Source of the DNA: Ephemerocybe angulata
Taxonomy: Eukaryota > Basidiomycota > Agaricomycetes > Agaricales > Psathyrellaceae
Reading direction: 5' to 3'
Length of the DNA stretch: 64,000 nucleotides
Assembly (NCBI GenBank): GCA_013368325.1
Contig: JAACJK010000167.1
Span: 186,001-250,000 of the forward strand
The notes beneath the pieces are model-generated. The model had not been told where the DNA came from. It was given only the letters and a program-made list of their open reading frames with translations, and searched no databases. The position numbers were made by a program, and so were the translations under genes. Positions 43,128-53,700 of the stretch are shown one piece after another. The number at the start of each line of letters is the position of its first letter. Positions within the stretch are counted from its first letter, which is position 1.

Positions 43128-46100
43128 ATGTCACGCTCGAGCAGCCGTGCGAGCAGCTTCCAAGGCGATGTTGACAACGGCGGTCAACCCTCTGGTCCTG
43201 TTGGCGATGGACAACCTTCTGGCCCTGAACAACCGGCGGGCGGTGTACAGCATGGCGGGCAACCTCCTACTCATGGCGGGCACGGACAACCCCATGGCGG
43301 TGGACATCCCTCGGGTTTCGGACAACCTCATGGCGGTGGATATCCCTCGGGTTACGGACAGCCTGCGAGACAGCCTATGGGACGTGGCCAACCGGTCGTC
43401 AATCAACAACCGTGGACAAACGTGGGAGGTCATCAACAGGCGTATCAAGGTGCTCCTCTTCCTGTTCCAGGTTCTTTCAATCCCCAGCACCAGCACTCTG
43501 CTTCTCTTCCTGTTTTTCCTTCCGTTATTCACCCTTCTTCTGTTCATGAACCTCATTCTTCTTTCAATCCTCAACAACGTCCTCTTCCTCAATTTCAGGG
43601 GCAGAATCCTTCTTTCTTTCAACCTGCTCCTGGGACTGTTTCTTATGGACAACCTTACGTGCAACCTTTTCCTGTTTATCATCAACCTCAGCCTGCCGCC
43701 AGCCCAGCTGACGTGCAGATGGCGTTGATTAACTTTGCGCATCAGATTCACTCTTCTACTGGTGCGCTTCCACCTTTCTTGGAATCGGCGTTATCTTCCC
43801 TTGTTACTCCTTCCCAACCTCTCACAAACCCCTCCTCTTCCACTTTTAATACCTACCATACGGCTCCATCTCAACCGTTGTCGGGTCCTTCGGGCGGCTC
43901 TGCTGTTCCCCCCAACACTGGCCAGGGTTCGTTTAACCGCGACCCTCCTCCACACTTCAATGTTGGTGTCGGAGGTCCAGCTAATGACGGGGGTGATGGT
44001 GGTGGTCGTTCGGGTGGGTCGTCTGGCGGGGGTGGTGGTCGTCTGGATCCCCGACCTGATTACCGTCATCAGGGCGGTATTTATGGTTTAGATTACACAG
44101 TTTACGATTGTCTTCGAGATATCACTCCTGAATCTTTTCTAAACCAACCGAACCCCTTTGCTTTACTCTTTCGTCTTCTTCGCAAAGGGAACCAGCTTTA
44201 TATTTCTTCCATTTCTACGGTGCTGGAGAAACGGGAACACTGGACGGATTGGGATTCTGCGGTACGCCATCTCCTCATCTCCTACAACCTCCTCGGTCTG
44301 GTCCTCGACTTGGACGACGATGGCGCGGAATCTATCCCTACCCCGCTTCAATACATCACTCGGCCTCTCCTGCCCCATGAACCTTCGAAGGAAGACCTCC
44401 TCGTTGCCGACAACTTCGACCAGCTCGATCGTGCGGTCACCTACGTTCTTACAGGCACGGTCTCTGTTGTGGTTCAAAGGAAGATTGCTCGAGAAGTCGC
44501 ATCTGTTCGCCCTGGCAGTATCCAGCCCACCTGTCGTATTATCTATCGCTTCCTCCGGCGTACATTTGGTGTGGGGAACACTAGCTATGGTGCGGAACGC
44601 TGGCAGGCAGCGGTCCATCTGGCTTGTGGTTCGGATGTAGCCGATTACCTTCAACAGTTCACTCAGCTCGTCCTTCAGGTTGACCGTTCGGGCTACATCG
44701 TCGACCCTGTCGACATGATCCGGGTCTTCGTCCTCCGCCTCCCTCGTTTTATGTCACACTTCGCCAACAATTTCAACACCTGGTGCGACTCCTCCTCTGT
44801 CCTTGGTGGTGCGGCTGGTTTCGGTGATGTTCTCGACTGGCTTGAGCGCGCCGAGGCCTCTTTCAACAACCTTCGTGCCACTCATCGTCAAACTCAGCAT
44901 CTCCGCTCCGTCATTCAGCCTCCAAATCGATCTCATCCCTCTGGTCCTCGGCCTCCAGCGGCTCCTGCTCCTCGCTCACACGCTGCGGTTGGCCCTTCCG
45001 GTGGTTCTTCGGACTCGCGTACTCCTGGTGCTCGCCCTTCCAGTCAGCAGTGCTACAACTGCAAGAAGGTTGGCCACAGTGCAGCGAACTGCCGTGCTCC
45101 CGGGGGTGGTCGTTCCAATGTTGGTGCGCCCATGGGTCCTTCTTATCTGGCGAATGAGGGTGACGACGACGGCGACGTTCTTATGGCGGAGGTGGACAAC
45201 TTCCAGGTGGATGATGCAACGGTTCCAGAGGGCGATGTGGGCGACGATGTCGGGGCCTTGTTAGCGAATGACTTTAACTCCCTCTCCCTTAATCCCGACT
45301 TTACCTGTGATACATATACCAATTCGACCGCTTTCCACTGCTATGCCGCTCTGCCTGAACCTCCTCCATCTCCACCGGCCTTCCCACCTGCAGTGAAACC
45401 GTCGTCTGTCGCAGTTCTTGACTCCGGGTGCTCCCAACACATCATCCGGAGTCGTGAAGCTTTCTCTTCCTTCCGTGTTGCCTCGATCACGGTCGGCACT
45501 GCTGCCAACAAGCCCCTGGTCGCCCATGGATGTGGTACTGTCCGTATACCCATTCGTCTCTCTGACGGCACCTCTCGGGTACTGGTTCTGCTGGACTGTC
45601 TCTTTGCACCTGACTGCCCGGTGAATCTCCTCTCTGTCGGGCGTCTTGTCGATGGGCTGGGCCTCCGCGTCATGTTCGCGGCTTCCAAAACGTATCTTTG
45701 GGAGTATATCCAGGGTGTTCGACCAACAGCGTTTCTGTCCCTCACGCGTCGCAACAACCTGACCTACTTGGGCTGCACGTTCTTGCCGGCGTCTCTCTCT
45801 CCCTCTGATGGCGTTGTCTCGTTGGCAGCTCGATCAGGCTCCTTGTCATTCACTCCTCCGCCCCTCACTATCGACCTCTGGCATCGTCGCTTCAGTCATC
45901 TTGGCTGGGATTCCACCAAGGCTTTGCTCCGCGGCACGGTCGTTACGGGGGTGACTTGTGTTGGTCCGCTGACTGCTACCCGGTGCGTCGCCTGCATCGA
46001 GGGTAAAGGTCGGGCTACTCCTTACGCCCACAACATGAATCGTGCCTCTTTCGCTGGTGAACTGCTGCATGTTGATACAGGAGGTCCCATGCGCGTTCTC

Positions 46101-48965
46101 TGCTGTGGCAATCGATTCTGGTTGGTCGTCGTTGATGACTTCACCAACTTCGCTTGGGTCTTTCTTATGCGAACTCGCGATGAGGCGGTCAAGCACATCA
46201 CCAACGTTATCGCTGTCTTGGAGAACATCTCGGGGAAACGTGTCGGCTTCGTTCGGTCGGATGGCGCCAAGGAGTTCGTCGAGGGTGACATGAAGCGGTT
46301 CTTATTGGAGAAGGGCATTCGCTCTCAGACCACCGTCCCCTATGCACATCAGCAGAATGGGAAGGCTGAGCGTTACATCGGCCGGATGTCGTTTGACTTC
46401 AAAGCTCTTCTCGCTGCGTCTGGTCTCCCTCCAATGTTCTGGGGTTTCGCCATCCTGACGGCGGCCTATACTGCGAACCGTACTCCGACTTCGACTCTCT
46501 CCTCCGGCATTACTCCCTTCGAGGCTCTCTTCGGCAAGAAACCAGATGTCTCCCACCTGCGGGTCTTCGGTTGCCGGTGCTTTCCCCTCACGCCTTCCGA
46601 AATTCGTCCCAAGTTGTCTCCCTACCGTCGTGAGGCCATCTTCATTGGCTATGAATCTGACAGGGTCGGCTGGCGTTGCATGCTGACGACGGGGAAGATC
46701 CTGTTCTCTAACGATGTCATCTTTGACGAAGGTACTATGGGACGTTTGGCAGGTCGTCGGGCTGTGTCTGATGATGCCGAGGATCATGAGATCGAGGACG
46801 ACCGCACTGGGACGGATAGTCAGGCTGGGTCAGGAGCACAGGATGGTGCGCCGGCTGCTTCTTCGTCGGCTTCCTCTGTGTCACCTCCGACTGTGGTCCC
46901 TCCAAGACGGTCGCTTCGGAACTTGTCTGGTTCTGGTGCGGTTGGTCAAGCGGGTCTGTCTGCCATGGACGTCTCTGCCGATCGTGAATTGCCGGTTTTT
47001 GGACCGCCTCCGCCTCCTCCCCAGCCCCCTCCTCTTACGGGGGTGGATTCTCTTCTTGCAGGAATTGAGGAGGCAGACCGTCTTCTTCGGGATTCTGACG
47101 GTGATTCTCAGGCGCACTGGACCACTGACGAAGTTCAATCATATCTGTCTACTGTGGGCATCCATCGGCTCTTTGACGACTCTGTCCCTGGCTCTCGGTC
47201 TTCAATTGGCGGTTTCCGACGTTTTGACGCTAATGGTTTCGACATTCCTTTGGGCAACGCTGGCTATGGAACTTGGGATCTGTCGAAGCCTCCGGAGTCT
47301 TACGCTGAGGCCATGCGACGTCCCGATGCTGATGCTTGGCGTGCCGGAATGCAACGTGAACTCCAAGCTCTGGAGGAGCGCGGTGTCTTCGTTCGTGTAC
47401 CACGTCCCGACGGTGTCACTCTCATCGGGTTGAAATGGGTGTATGACTTCAAGTACAACCCTGACGGCTCGATCCAGTGGGGTAACGAGAAAGCGCGTTT
47501 GGTGGCTCAGGGTTTCAGTCAGCGTCCGGATACTTACGACGAGACTTACGCTCCTGTCGCCCGGTTGTCCACTATTCGTCTCGTCTTGGCCTGTGTCGCA
47601 GCTTGGGACTGGGAACTTCTGGCGTTTGACGTCAAAACGGCTTTCTTGCATTCGCTCCTCAAGAGCGACGTCTATGTCCGCCAGATTCCCGGTTTCCCGG
47701 AAGCCCATGCGAAGATCGTCCTCAAGCTCGTCAAATGTCTTTATGGCCTTAAGCAAGCGGCATTCGCCTGGTTCTACCTCCTGCTGGCTGTTCTCCTCCA
47801 GCTCGGTCTCACTCAATGCCAGATCGATCCCGCTTTCTTCATTGGCTCATGGACGACACCTCCGCATCCCTCCATCCCAATGCCTTCTGACGGCTCGCCT
47901 CTTCAGATCATGATTCCCATTCATGTTGATGATGGCCTTGCAGCGACGAACTCTCTTCCCCTCTACACCTGGCTCATCTCTCAGTTCGCCGACAAGGGCA
48001 TCCAGGTCAAGGATCTCGGCAATGCTACGATGTTTCTCGCTTGGCGCATCTACCGCGATCGTGCTCAACGTCGTCTGTGGGTCTCTCAAGCTCCATTCGT
48101 CACCACGCTTCTCGACGAGTGGAAGATGAACCCCTGCAATCCGGTTGATGTTCCGCTCAGTTGCTTGCCAGGGGATATGCCGGAAGGGAAGCGCGGGGTT
48201 TTGACGGATGGTGGTCTTTCGCCAGAGGCACGTACCAAGGCGTACCAGTCGATTGTCGGTTCCATCACGTACGCCGCCATGTGCACTCGCCCGGACCTCT
48301 GCTTTGCGGCTATGGCACTTGGACATCACAACGCCAACCCAGACGAGCGTCATCTTGCAGCTGCGAAGCATGTCCTCCGTTATCTCTTTGGCACGAAGGA
48401 CTATGTTCTGATGTTCGACAGTGCCCATTCCATTGATGGTTCTGTCGACACATTCGTTCGTTCTGCTTGCGGGGTGACGGATGCGGATTGGGCCTCAGAC
48501 AAGTCTACTCGCCTCTCTGTCTCTGGATACGCTTTCTACTACCTCGGCGGCCTCATCTCATGGTCCAGCAAGCGTCAGCGCGTCATCGCCTTGTCCTCCA
48601 CCGAAGCCGAGTACTACGCTGTGGTACATGGCATCAAGGAAGGTCTTTCTCTGCGTCGCCTCATGCTCGAGGTCGGTCTGTCGGTGCCTGCACCTTTTCC
48701 CATCCTTATCGACAGCAAGTCGGCGATTGCTCAAGTCTCTTCTCCGGCTATTACTTCTCGTTCCAAGCACATTGACATTCGTTTCCTTTTTATTAAACGT
48801 TACTTTAGTGATGGTTCTTTCGAGCCCAAATGGGTCTCTACTTCCCTTAATGTTTCTGATGTTCTTACGAAGCCTCTTTCCTCTGTTTTGTTTCGGCGTC
48901 ACCGCGACTCCTTGGGTCTTGTTCCTCCTCCATCTCTTCCTTCATCTTCTGTTTCTTCTTCTTGA
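43128..48965 (+). CDS. Copia gag-pol polyprotein (1945 aa)
   Basis: One uninterrupted frame encodes the whole polyprotein, with no frameshift between gag and pol. Residues 1-230 are Gly/Pro/Gln-rich. A gag core precedes a CCHC zinc knuckle (CYNCKKVGHSAANC, about 641-654). The protease active site is LDSGCSQH (about 763). The integrase has an HHCC finger (LWHRRFSHL..CVACIEGK, about 910-955) and a catalytic Asp in LLHVDTGGP. Reverse transcriptase motifs are LAFDVKTAFLHS, LYGLKQAAFAW and the catalytic IHVDDG (about 1597). RNase H carries DADWASD, SSTEAEYYA and IDSKSAI. All catalytic residues look intact. Expression of the polyprotein would need processing by the element's own protease. Confidence 0.96.
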   Translation: MSRSSSRASSFQGDVDNGGQPSGPVGDGQPSGPEQPAGGVQHGGQPPTHGGHGQPHGGGHPSGFGQPHGGGYPSGYGQPARQPMGRGQPVVNQQPWTNVGGHQQAYQGAPLPVPGSFNPQHQHSASLPVFPSVIHPSSVHEPHSSFNPQQRPLPQFQGQNPSFFQPAPGTVSYGQPYVQPFPVYHQPQPAASPADVQMALINFAHQIHSSTGALPPFLESALSSLVTPSQPLTNPSSSTFNTYHTAPSQPLSGPSGGSAVPPNTGQGSFNRDPPPHFNVGVGGPANDGGDGGGRSGGSSGGGGGRLDPRPDYRHQGGIYGLDYTVYDCLRDITPESFLNQPNPFALLFRLLRKGNQLYISSISTVLEKREHWTDWDSAVRHLLISYNLLGLVLDLDDDGAESIPTPLQYITRPLLPHEPSKEDLLVADNFDQLDRAVTYVLTGTVSVVVQRKIAREVASVRPGSIQPTCRIIYRFLRRTFGVGNTSYGAERWQAAVHLACGSDVADYLQQFTQLVLQVDRSGYIVDPVDMIRVFVLRLPRFMSHFANNFNTWCDSSSVLGGAAGFGDVLDWLERAEASFNNLRATHRQTQHLRSVIQPPNRSHPSGPRPPAAPAPRSHAAVGPSGGSSDSRTPGARPSSQQCYNCKKVGHSAANCRAPGGGRSNVGAPMGPSYLANEGDDDGDVLMAEVDNFQVDDATVPEGDVGDDVGALLANDFNSLSLNPDFTCDTYTNSTAFHCYAALPEPPPSPPAFPPAVKPSSVAVLDSGCSQHIIRSREAFSSFRVASITVGTAANKPLVAHGCGTVRIPIRLSDGTSRVLVLLDCLFAPDCPVNLLSVGRLVDGLGLRVMFAASKTYLWEYIQGVRPTAFLSLTRRNNLTYLGCTFLPASLSPSDGVVSLAARSGSLSFTPPPLTIDLWHRRFSHLGWDSTKALLRGTVVTGVTCVGPLTATRCVACIEGKGRATPYAHNMNRASFAGELLHVDTGGPMRVLCCGNRFWLVVVDDFTNFAWVFLMRTRDEAVKHITNVIAVLENISGKRVGFVRSDGAKEFVEGDMKRFLLEKGIRSQTTVPYAHQQNGKAERYIGRMSFDFKALLAASGLPPMFWGFAILTAAYTANRTPTSTLSSGITPFEALFGKKPDVSHLRVFGCRCFPLTPSEIRPKLSPYRREAIFIGYESDRVGWRCMLTTGKILFSNDVIFDEGTMGRLAGRRAVSDDAEDHEIEDDRTGTDSQAGSGAQDGAPAASSSASSVSPPTVVPPRRSLRNLSGSGAVGQAGLSAMDVSADRELPVFGPPPPPPQPPPLTGVDSLLAGIEEADRLLRDSDGDSQAHWTTDEVQSYLSTVGIHRLFDDSVPGSRSSIGGFRRFDANGFDIPLGNAGYGTWDLSKPPESYAEAMRRPDADAWRAGMQRELQALEERGVFVRVPRPDGVTLIGLKWVYDFKYNPDGSIQWGNEKARLVAQGFSQRPDTYDETYAPVARLSTIRLVLACVAAWDWELLAFDVKTAFLHSLLKSDVYVRQIPGFPEAHAKIVLKLVKCLYGLKQAAFAWFYLLLAVLLQLGLTQCQIDPAFFIGSWTTPPHPSIPMPSDGSPLQIMIPIHVDDGLAATNSLPLYTWLISQFADKGIQVKDLGNATMFLAWRIYRDRAQRRLWVSQAPFVTTLLDEWKMNPCNPVDVPLSCLPGDMPEGKRGVLTDGGLSPEARTKAYQSIVGSITYAAMCTRPDLCFAAMALGHHNANPDERHLAAAKHVLRYLFGTKDYVLMFDSAHSIDGSVDTFVRSACGVTDADWASDKSTRLSVSGYAFYYLGGLISWSSKRQRVIALSSTEAEYYAVVHGIKEGLSLRRLMLEVGLSVPAPFPILIDSKSAIAQVSSPAITSRSKHIDIRFLFIKRYFSDGSFEPKWVSTSLNVSDVLTKPLSSVLFRRHRDSLGLVPPPSLPSSSVSSS

Positions 48966-48992
48966 CTCTTTCTTATGTTCTCGTGTCTTTCT

Positions 48993-49002
48993 GACGGGGG
49001 TG
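48993..49002 (+). other. Polypurine tract
   Basis: gacgggggtg lies directly before the 3' LTR, in the position where plus-strand DNA synthesis is primed. It is short and includes one C and one T. Confidence 0.6.
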
Positions 49003-49249
49003 TGTCGACATTTCATCATTCTTCATTCAGACACGATCACCTGATCATTATCGCTACATTTCTTCGCGTCTTCATCATGCTCACAACTCAGACTATTACT
49101 ATCATATCCTGAGTTGTGAGTATGCTTCTTCTTCATTCTCTTAGATCGTTACTCATAGATATCGTAGTCTCTCTTATCACGGTGTCTAGGTATAGACTAT
49201 TACTATCATATCCTGAGTTTCTCTCTTATCACGGTGTCTAGGTTTTATA
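49003..49249 (+). repeat. 3' LTR (247 bp)
   Basis: Identical by eye to the 5' LTR over all 247 bases and followed by the target duplication CAGAC at 49250-49254. Confidence 0.95.
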
Positions 49250-49406
49250 CAGACTTGCAACAAAAAACGTCACAGATGTCCTAAAGGCGAAAGGCTGGAA
49301 GATTCCCAGCTTAACTCAGGTGCTCAGGAGAGAGTGGGGAGAAGACTTTAGGTATCAGGATCTCATTGAGCCACCATCGAATAGCCAGAGGAATCTTGAC
49401 TCCTGA

Positions 49407-50752
49407 TTCTGAAGCAACGGCGCATACCATCGTTCACCCCATATGTATCCTCTTCTATGTGTGTAGTGTACCTACAACATCCGTGTTTCTGTAGGGGCTA
49501 TGTATCGTCTAAGCATTACCCATTGCTCGTGTCAATGGCGAGCCCTTAGCCGCAGACAGCCTGAGGTGTCCTCTGCGCCGGGCCCTTAACGTTTGTATAC
49601 TCCCTGTTTCCAACTGTCTGAGGAAAGAAATAGAATCCGTTGCCCCATTTTAATGCCTGGAGACGATGCCCAGGTCTGCCTAGAGGGCCATTATATGTTT
49701 ATCGGGAGCAAGTCACCCAAGTCATTTACAATGATGTCGGCTTGTCACTGAGCTGCCAGTGGCCTGGAGCCTTCTTGTTGAGTACTAGTGCACAATTCCT
49801 GTAGATAAGCTCGCTCAGAGACTACTTGAAACACCATATTGACAAACCAATCGAGATTCCCCGCCGCAAGTCAACGCAAATAAATAAGCGCCCAAGATGT
49901 AGCGCCAGGCTGATGGACCGGATAACCGCTAATACCGTACCAAGACGGAGATCGAAGGTATGCGAACAGAGTAGGAAATGTAGGAGCTCTACTCCCCCCT
50001 GCCTCAGCACTTCTAACCTGATTGAAGTCTGAAATCGGGGTTTGGAGAATTATTCCTCTGATCCACCCCACGGGCCGCCCGAATTGGTGGGGCGAGGGCA
50101 CCGATCTTCCATACTTTTCTCGTTTTCACCAGTAAAGCGCATATACAGCGCAGCCTATGATAGCTACGGTTAACGTCTGATGGCGTATAGATCTCCATGT
50201 TGGTCTGGGGTCATTGAACTTGATTGAAGTCCATGGCGGCGGTTTGCAGGTGCAATTCCGCCAGTCGGAAGAATTGGCACAGACGGGTCAAAGACGGGTC
50301 CAGTACACTGCTCCACTGTATTTGAGTGCTACTAGTCTGCTTGCACCAGTGATGAGTTTTCGTATGAATTACTTATTGTTGAAATAAGGGCCTAGAAGTT
50401 AGCGCCCGCAATTTGAGTCTGACTCTTCAGAGGTACCAACCCTTGACCAACCCCGGCAGTGGGAGGGGTGGATACCTCAGTGATACCCCCTCAGACATGG
50501 CCTGTAAAAGCCTCCTTTCTACTCAAGAGACCACACAGCTTTTCTCTCCCTGCAAATTCAAATTTGACCAATTCAGACCCACACCCTACCCAAACCTGAA
50601 GGAAGGGAGGAAGAGATGGCCTATTTGGGGTAGCTTAGCGAGCGATCAATGTTTGTCAGCACAGTGCTAGACCAGGTTCCCCTGTTTCCTATTCGTCTCG
50701 TATACTGTGACTATGCCCTACCTGACCGACTAAACTTACAACTCCATAGATA
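49407..50752. other. Intergenic, no gene recognised
   Basis: Short frames (for example 49822-50101 on both strands) have no motif or splice support. The right end should contain the promoter of VPS15. Confidence 0.45.
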
Positions 50753-53700
50753 ATGGGAAACATCCACTCGGGGTCTACCTTTACGCGTACTACAAACGCG
50801 ATAGACTCGTTCGTGACGGACTTGGGGGCAGATGTCGTATACGAGAAGAGGTAAGCCGATATGAATCAAGTAAACTGGGGGAGCGAGTAACCAATGCTTT
50901 ACCCAGCCTCGGCTACTCAAGATTCCTCAAAACAGTCAAGTGCAAGCATAGAAATGGCTACCTCGTAATAAAGATTTTCATCAAACCAGACCCTGGCCTT
51001 TCTCTCAGAAACTACACCAGACGGCTAAAGCGTAAGTGCTGTTGTGTATCCATCGAAATGCATGCCAAACCTTCCTACAGTCGACAAAGAAGCCCTCGTC
51101 GACATACCGAATGTATACAACTACCAAGGTTTCGCAGAAACGGAGAGGGCGGGGTATATCATTCGGCAGTGGGTTGCGAGTAACCTCTACGATCGTATCA
51201 GGTCCGTCGCGCCTTTGTCTGCAACTGCTTGTCTTGACATTCTGCAGTACGCGGCCTTTCCTCAGCACCATTGAGAAGAAATGGATAGCCTTCCAAGTCT
51301 TCAACGCCCTTCGCGACGCACGCAACCGCAATATCTCTCATGGTGACATCAAGTCCGAGAACATCCTCGTCACCTCCTGGAACTGGGTTTATGTGACGGA
51401 CTTCGCATCATACAAACCTGCATATCTCCCTCTCGACGACCCATCCGACTTCTCCTTTTATTTCGACACGTCCGGGCGCCGTACCTGCTATGTAGCCCCG
51501 GAGAGGTTCTACACGGAGGGCACGAATCCTGAAATCAGTGCGAAGAAGACAAAGATTGCTTTGGACGAGACATTTGGCAAACGCGACGGGAAGATAACAG
51601 AGGCCATGGACTGCTTCAGTGCAGGCTGTGTAATCGCAGAGCTCTTCCTGGAAGGCGCCCCACTCTTTACACTCAGTCAGCTGTACAAGTACCGAGAGGG
51701 CGAGTTCAATGTCGATGCGCAGCTTTCAGGTATTGAGGATGAAGCAATTCGAGTGAGTGGTTCTTGCGATCTATGTCTATTGATTTCTCAGGTCTGGCAG
51801 TAGAACCTCATCAAGCAGATGATTCAACTTGACCCTGCCGGCCGGCCTTCGTTCGACACCCTCCTGCACACATCGAGGGGAACTGTGTTCCCCGAGGCAT
51901 TCTATTCATTCCTGCACAACTACGTCTCAACCATCAACGAGATTACGCCGTTCACTAACACCAACACACCTGCACCTGCAACGCCATTGACTGCAACGCC
52001 GTCCCGCCCAACTACGACGATGGAAGCAGAGTCGCGCCCCAGTGATTCGGACCACCGCTTGGAGAGGTTATGGGAAGACTATGAGAGTATCGAGCCATAT
52101 CTCTACCCTGAATCCAATCAAGAGAGCGAGAATCTCATGGACGTCAATGTCGAATACTCCTCTCTCAATTCCGAGTACAAACCCTTTCAAGTCAGTGGTC
52201 TCATTCATGCCCATCGACCTTTACTCATCTGCAAAAGGACGTGATACCCGTCGAAGTACATATACCCAATCGTGATTCCAAACTCAAGACTCTCGGAGGT
52301 CGGCGTTCAGCGATAGAAGGTATATCACTGTTGCTTGCTATTACGCACAGGACAAGCTCAAACCATCTCGTCAGACGGTCCTGCTCTAATCATCCTCGCC
52401 CTACTCACTGCCAACATTCGCAACTGTCGATTACCCAGTTCCAAGGTTCACACTCTGGACGTCTTCTTGGCGCTTTCATGTCATCTTACAGACGAGGCAA
52501 AGTTAGACCGCATGGTCCCATACATTGTGGAGCTCTTACACGATGATTCTGCGTTGGTTAGATCGGCTTCCATGAGGACGCTTTTGCAAGTGGTGTGTGC
52601 TTCTCCCATTTCCTTCTTGCAGCTCTAGGCTCACATCCGCCCAGCTTGTTCTCGTTTCAGTTATCACCCCGTCCAACGTGGCAATATTCCCCGAATATAT
52701 CATACCCAACATCAAGCATCTTATCCAGGACCCTGAGGTTTCAGTGCGGTGTACGTATGCTCAATGCATCGTTCAGCTGGCGGATACGGCTGTTCGCTAT
52801 CTTGAAATGGGACAGGCCTTAAAGGCGCATGGTGCTTTTAACCTCGCTGCAGAAGGTCACGACCATGACAACGCACATTACGAGGTTTGTTTGACCCCTC
52901 ATACACCGTAAATTATCTGAACTTTCCTCCTAGATTTCATACGACTCCAGCATGCAAGAATTGCAGAACCACATCCAAGATCATTTGTCAGCACTCCTCA
53001 TGGATCCCTCAAGTATTGTGAAACGAGCCGTGCTGCACAACATCTCTTCGCTATGTGTGTTCCTCGGAAGACAGAAAACAAACGACGTCCTTCTCAGTCA
53101 TATGATCACCTATCTGAACGACCGGGACTGGTTGCTCCGCTACGCATTCTTCGAGAGTATTGTGGACGTGGCCGCATGTGCGGGGGGGAGGAGCTTAGAG
53201 GAGTACATTCTGCCCCTCATGATCCAAGCGTTATCAGGTACGGGAAGAAGGGCCGTATATCACGGACACAACGACTAACAAGTTCCCAGATGTCGAGGAG
53301 AGTGTAGTTGCACGAGTCCTAGCAGCTTTGACTTCCCTTTGCGAGTTAGGCTTGTTCCAGAAGATGCGGATATGGGAGCTCATGAGCGCCACGCTTGGAT
53401 TTCTCTACCACCCCAATATCTGGATACGACAGGGTGCTGCTGCTTTCATTACATCTGCGGCTCAGCACCTCCCCGTCAGCGATATCTGGTGCATCCTGTA
53501 CCCTTCTTTGAGACACTTTTTGAAGTCGGACGTCGCGGATGTTAATGCTACGACGGTGCTTCGGGCACTGAAACCTCCAGTAAGTCTTTTTGGCGTATGG
53601 TATGAAGCATGCGTTAACTGGAATGCAGTTACCTAGGCAAATTCTAGATGCGTCGGTGCAGTGGGCCATGAAGGCTGACAGGAATAGCTTCTGGAGTCGT

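Larger units (their letters stand above)
42716..49249 (+). mobile_element. Full-length Ty1/copia LTR retrotransposon (6534 bp)
   Basis: Two 247-bp LTRs (42716-42962, 49003-49249) flank one 1945-codon gag-pol frame. The 5-bp target duplication CAGAC is at 42711-42715 and 49250-49254. Order gag, protease, integrase, reverse transcriptase, RNase H identifies the Ty1/copia class. The LTRs look identical by eye and the reading frame is intact, so this copy inserted recently and could still be active. It lies in the same orientation as the host NACHT gene, inside its last exon. Confidence 0.96.
40499..49406 (+). pseudogene. NACHT-type STAND NTPase gene, last exon split by a copia retrotransposon
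   Basis: STAND/NACHT proteins are NLR-like NTPases, many implicated in fungal self/non-self recognition and cell death. Predicted exons: 40499-40601, 40654-40725, 40801-40872, 40941-42335, 42386-42624, 42682-42715 and, after the transposon, 49255-49406. Without the insert and one copy of the 5-bp duplication the frame runs 689 codons to TGA. The N-terminal 80 residues include NQYNVEHVGNAIFGDN, common in basidiomycete NACHT proteins. The P-loop is GPAGTGKTAIL (about residue 135), Walker B is VIIIDGLDECD (about 246), and a sensor-like ILIASRPE follows. No ankyrin or WD repeats are seen. The insertion removes only the last 50 residues from the frame, so a truncated, possibly active protein might still be made. 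Confidence 0.85.

Noticed and set aside
52299..52350. A 31-base intron in VPS15 starting at GTATAT (52320)
   Set aside because: It is too short. An earlier donor (GTCGGC at 52299) gives a normal 52-base intron and keeps frame.
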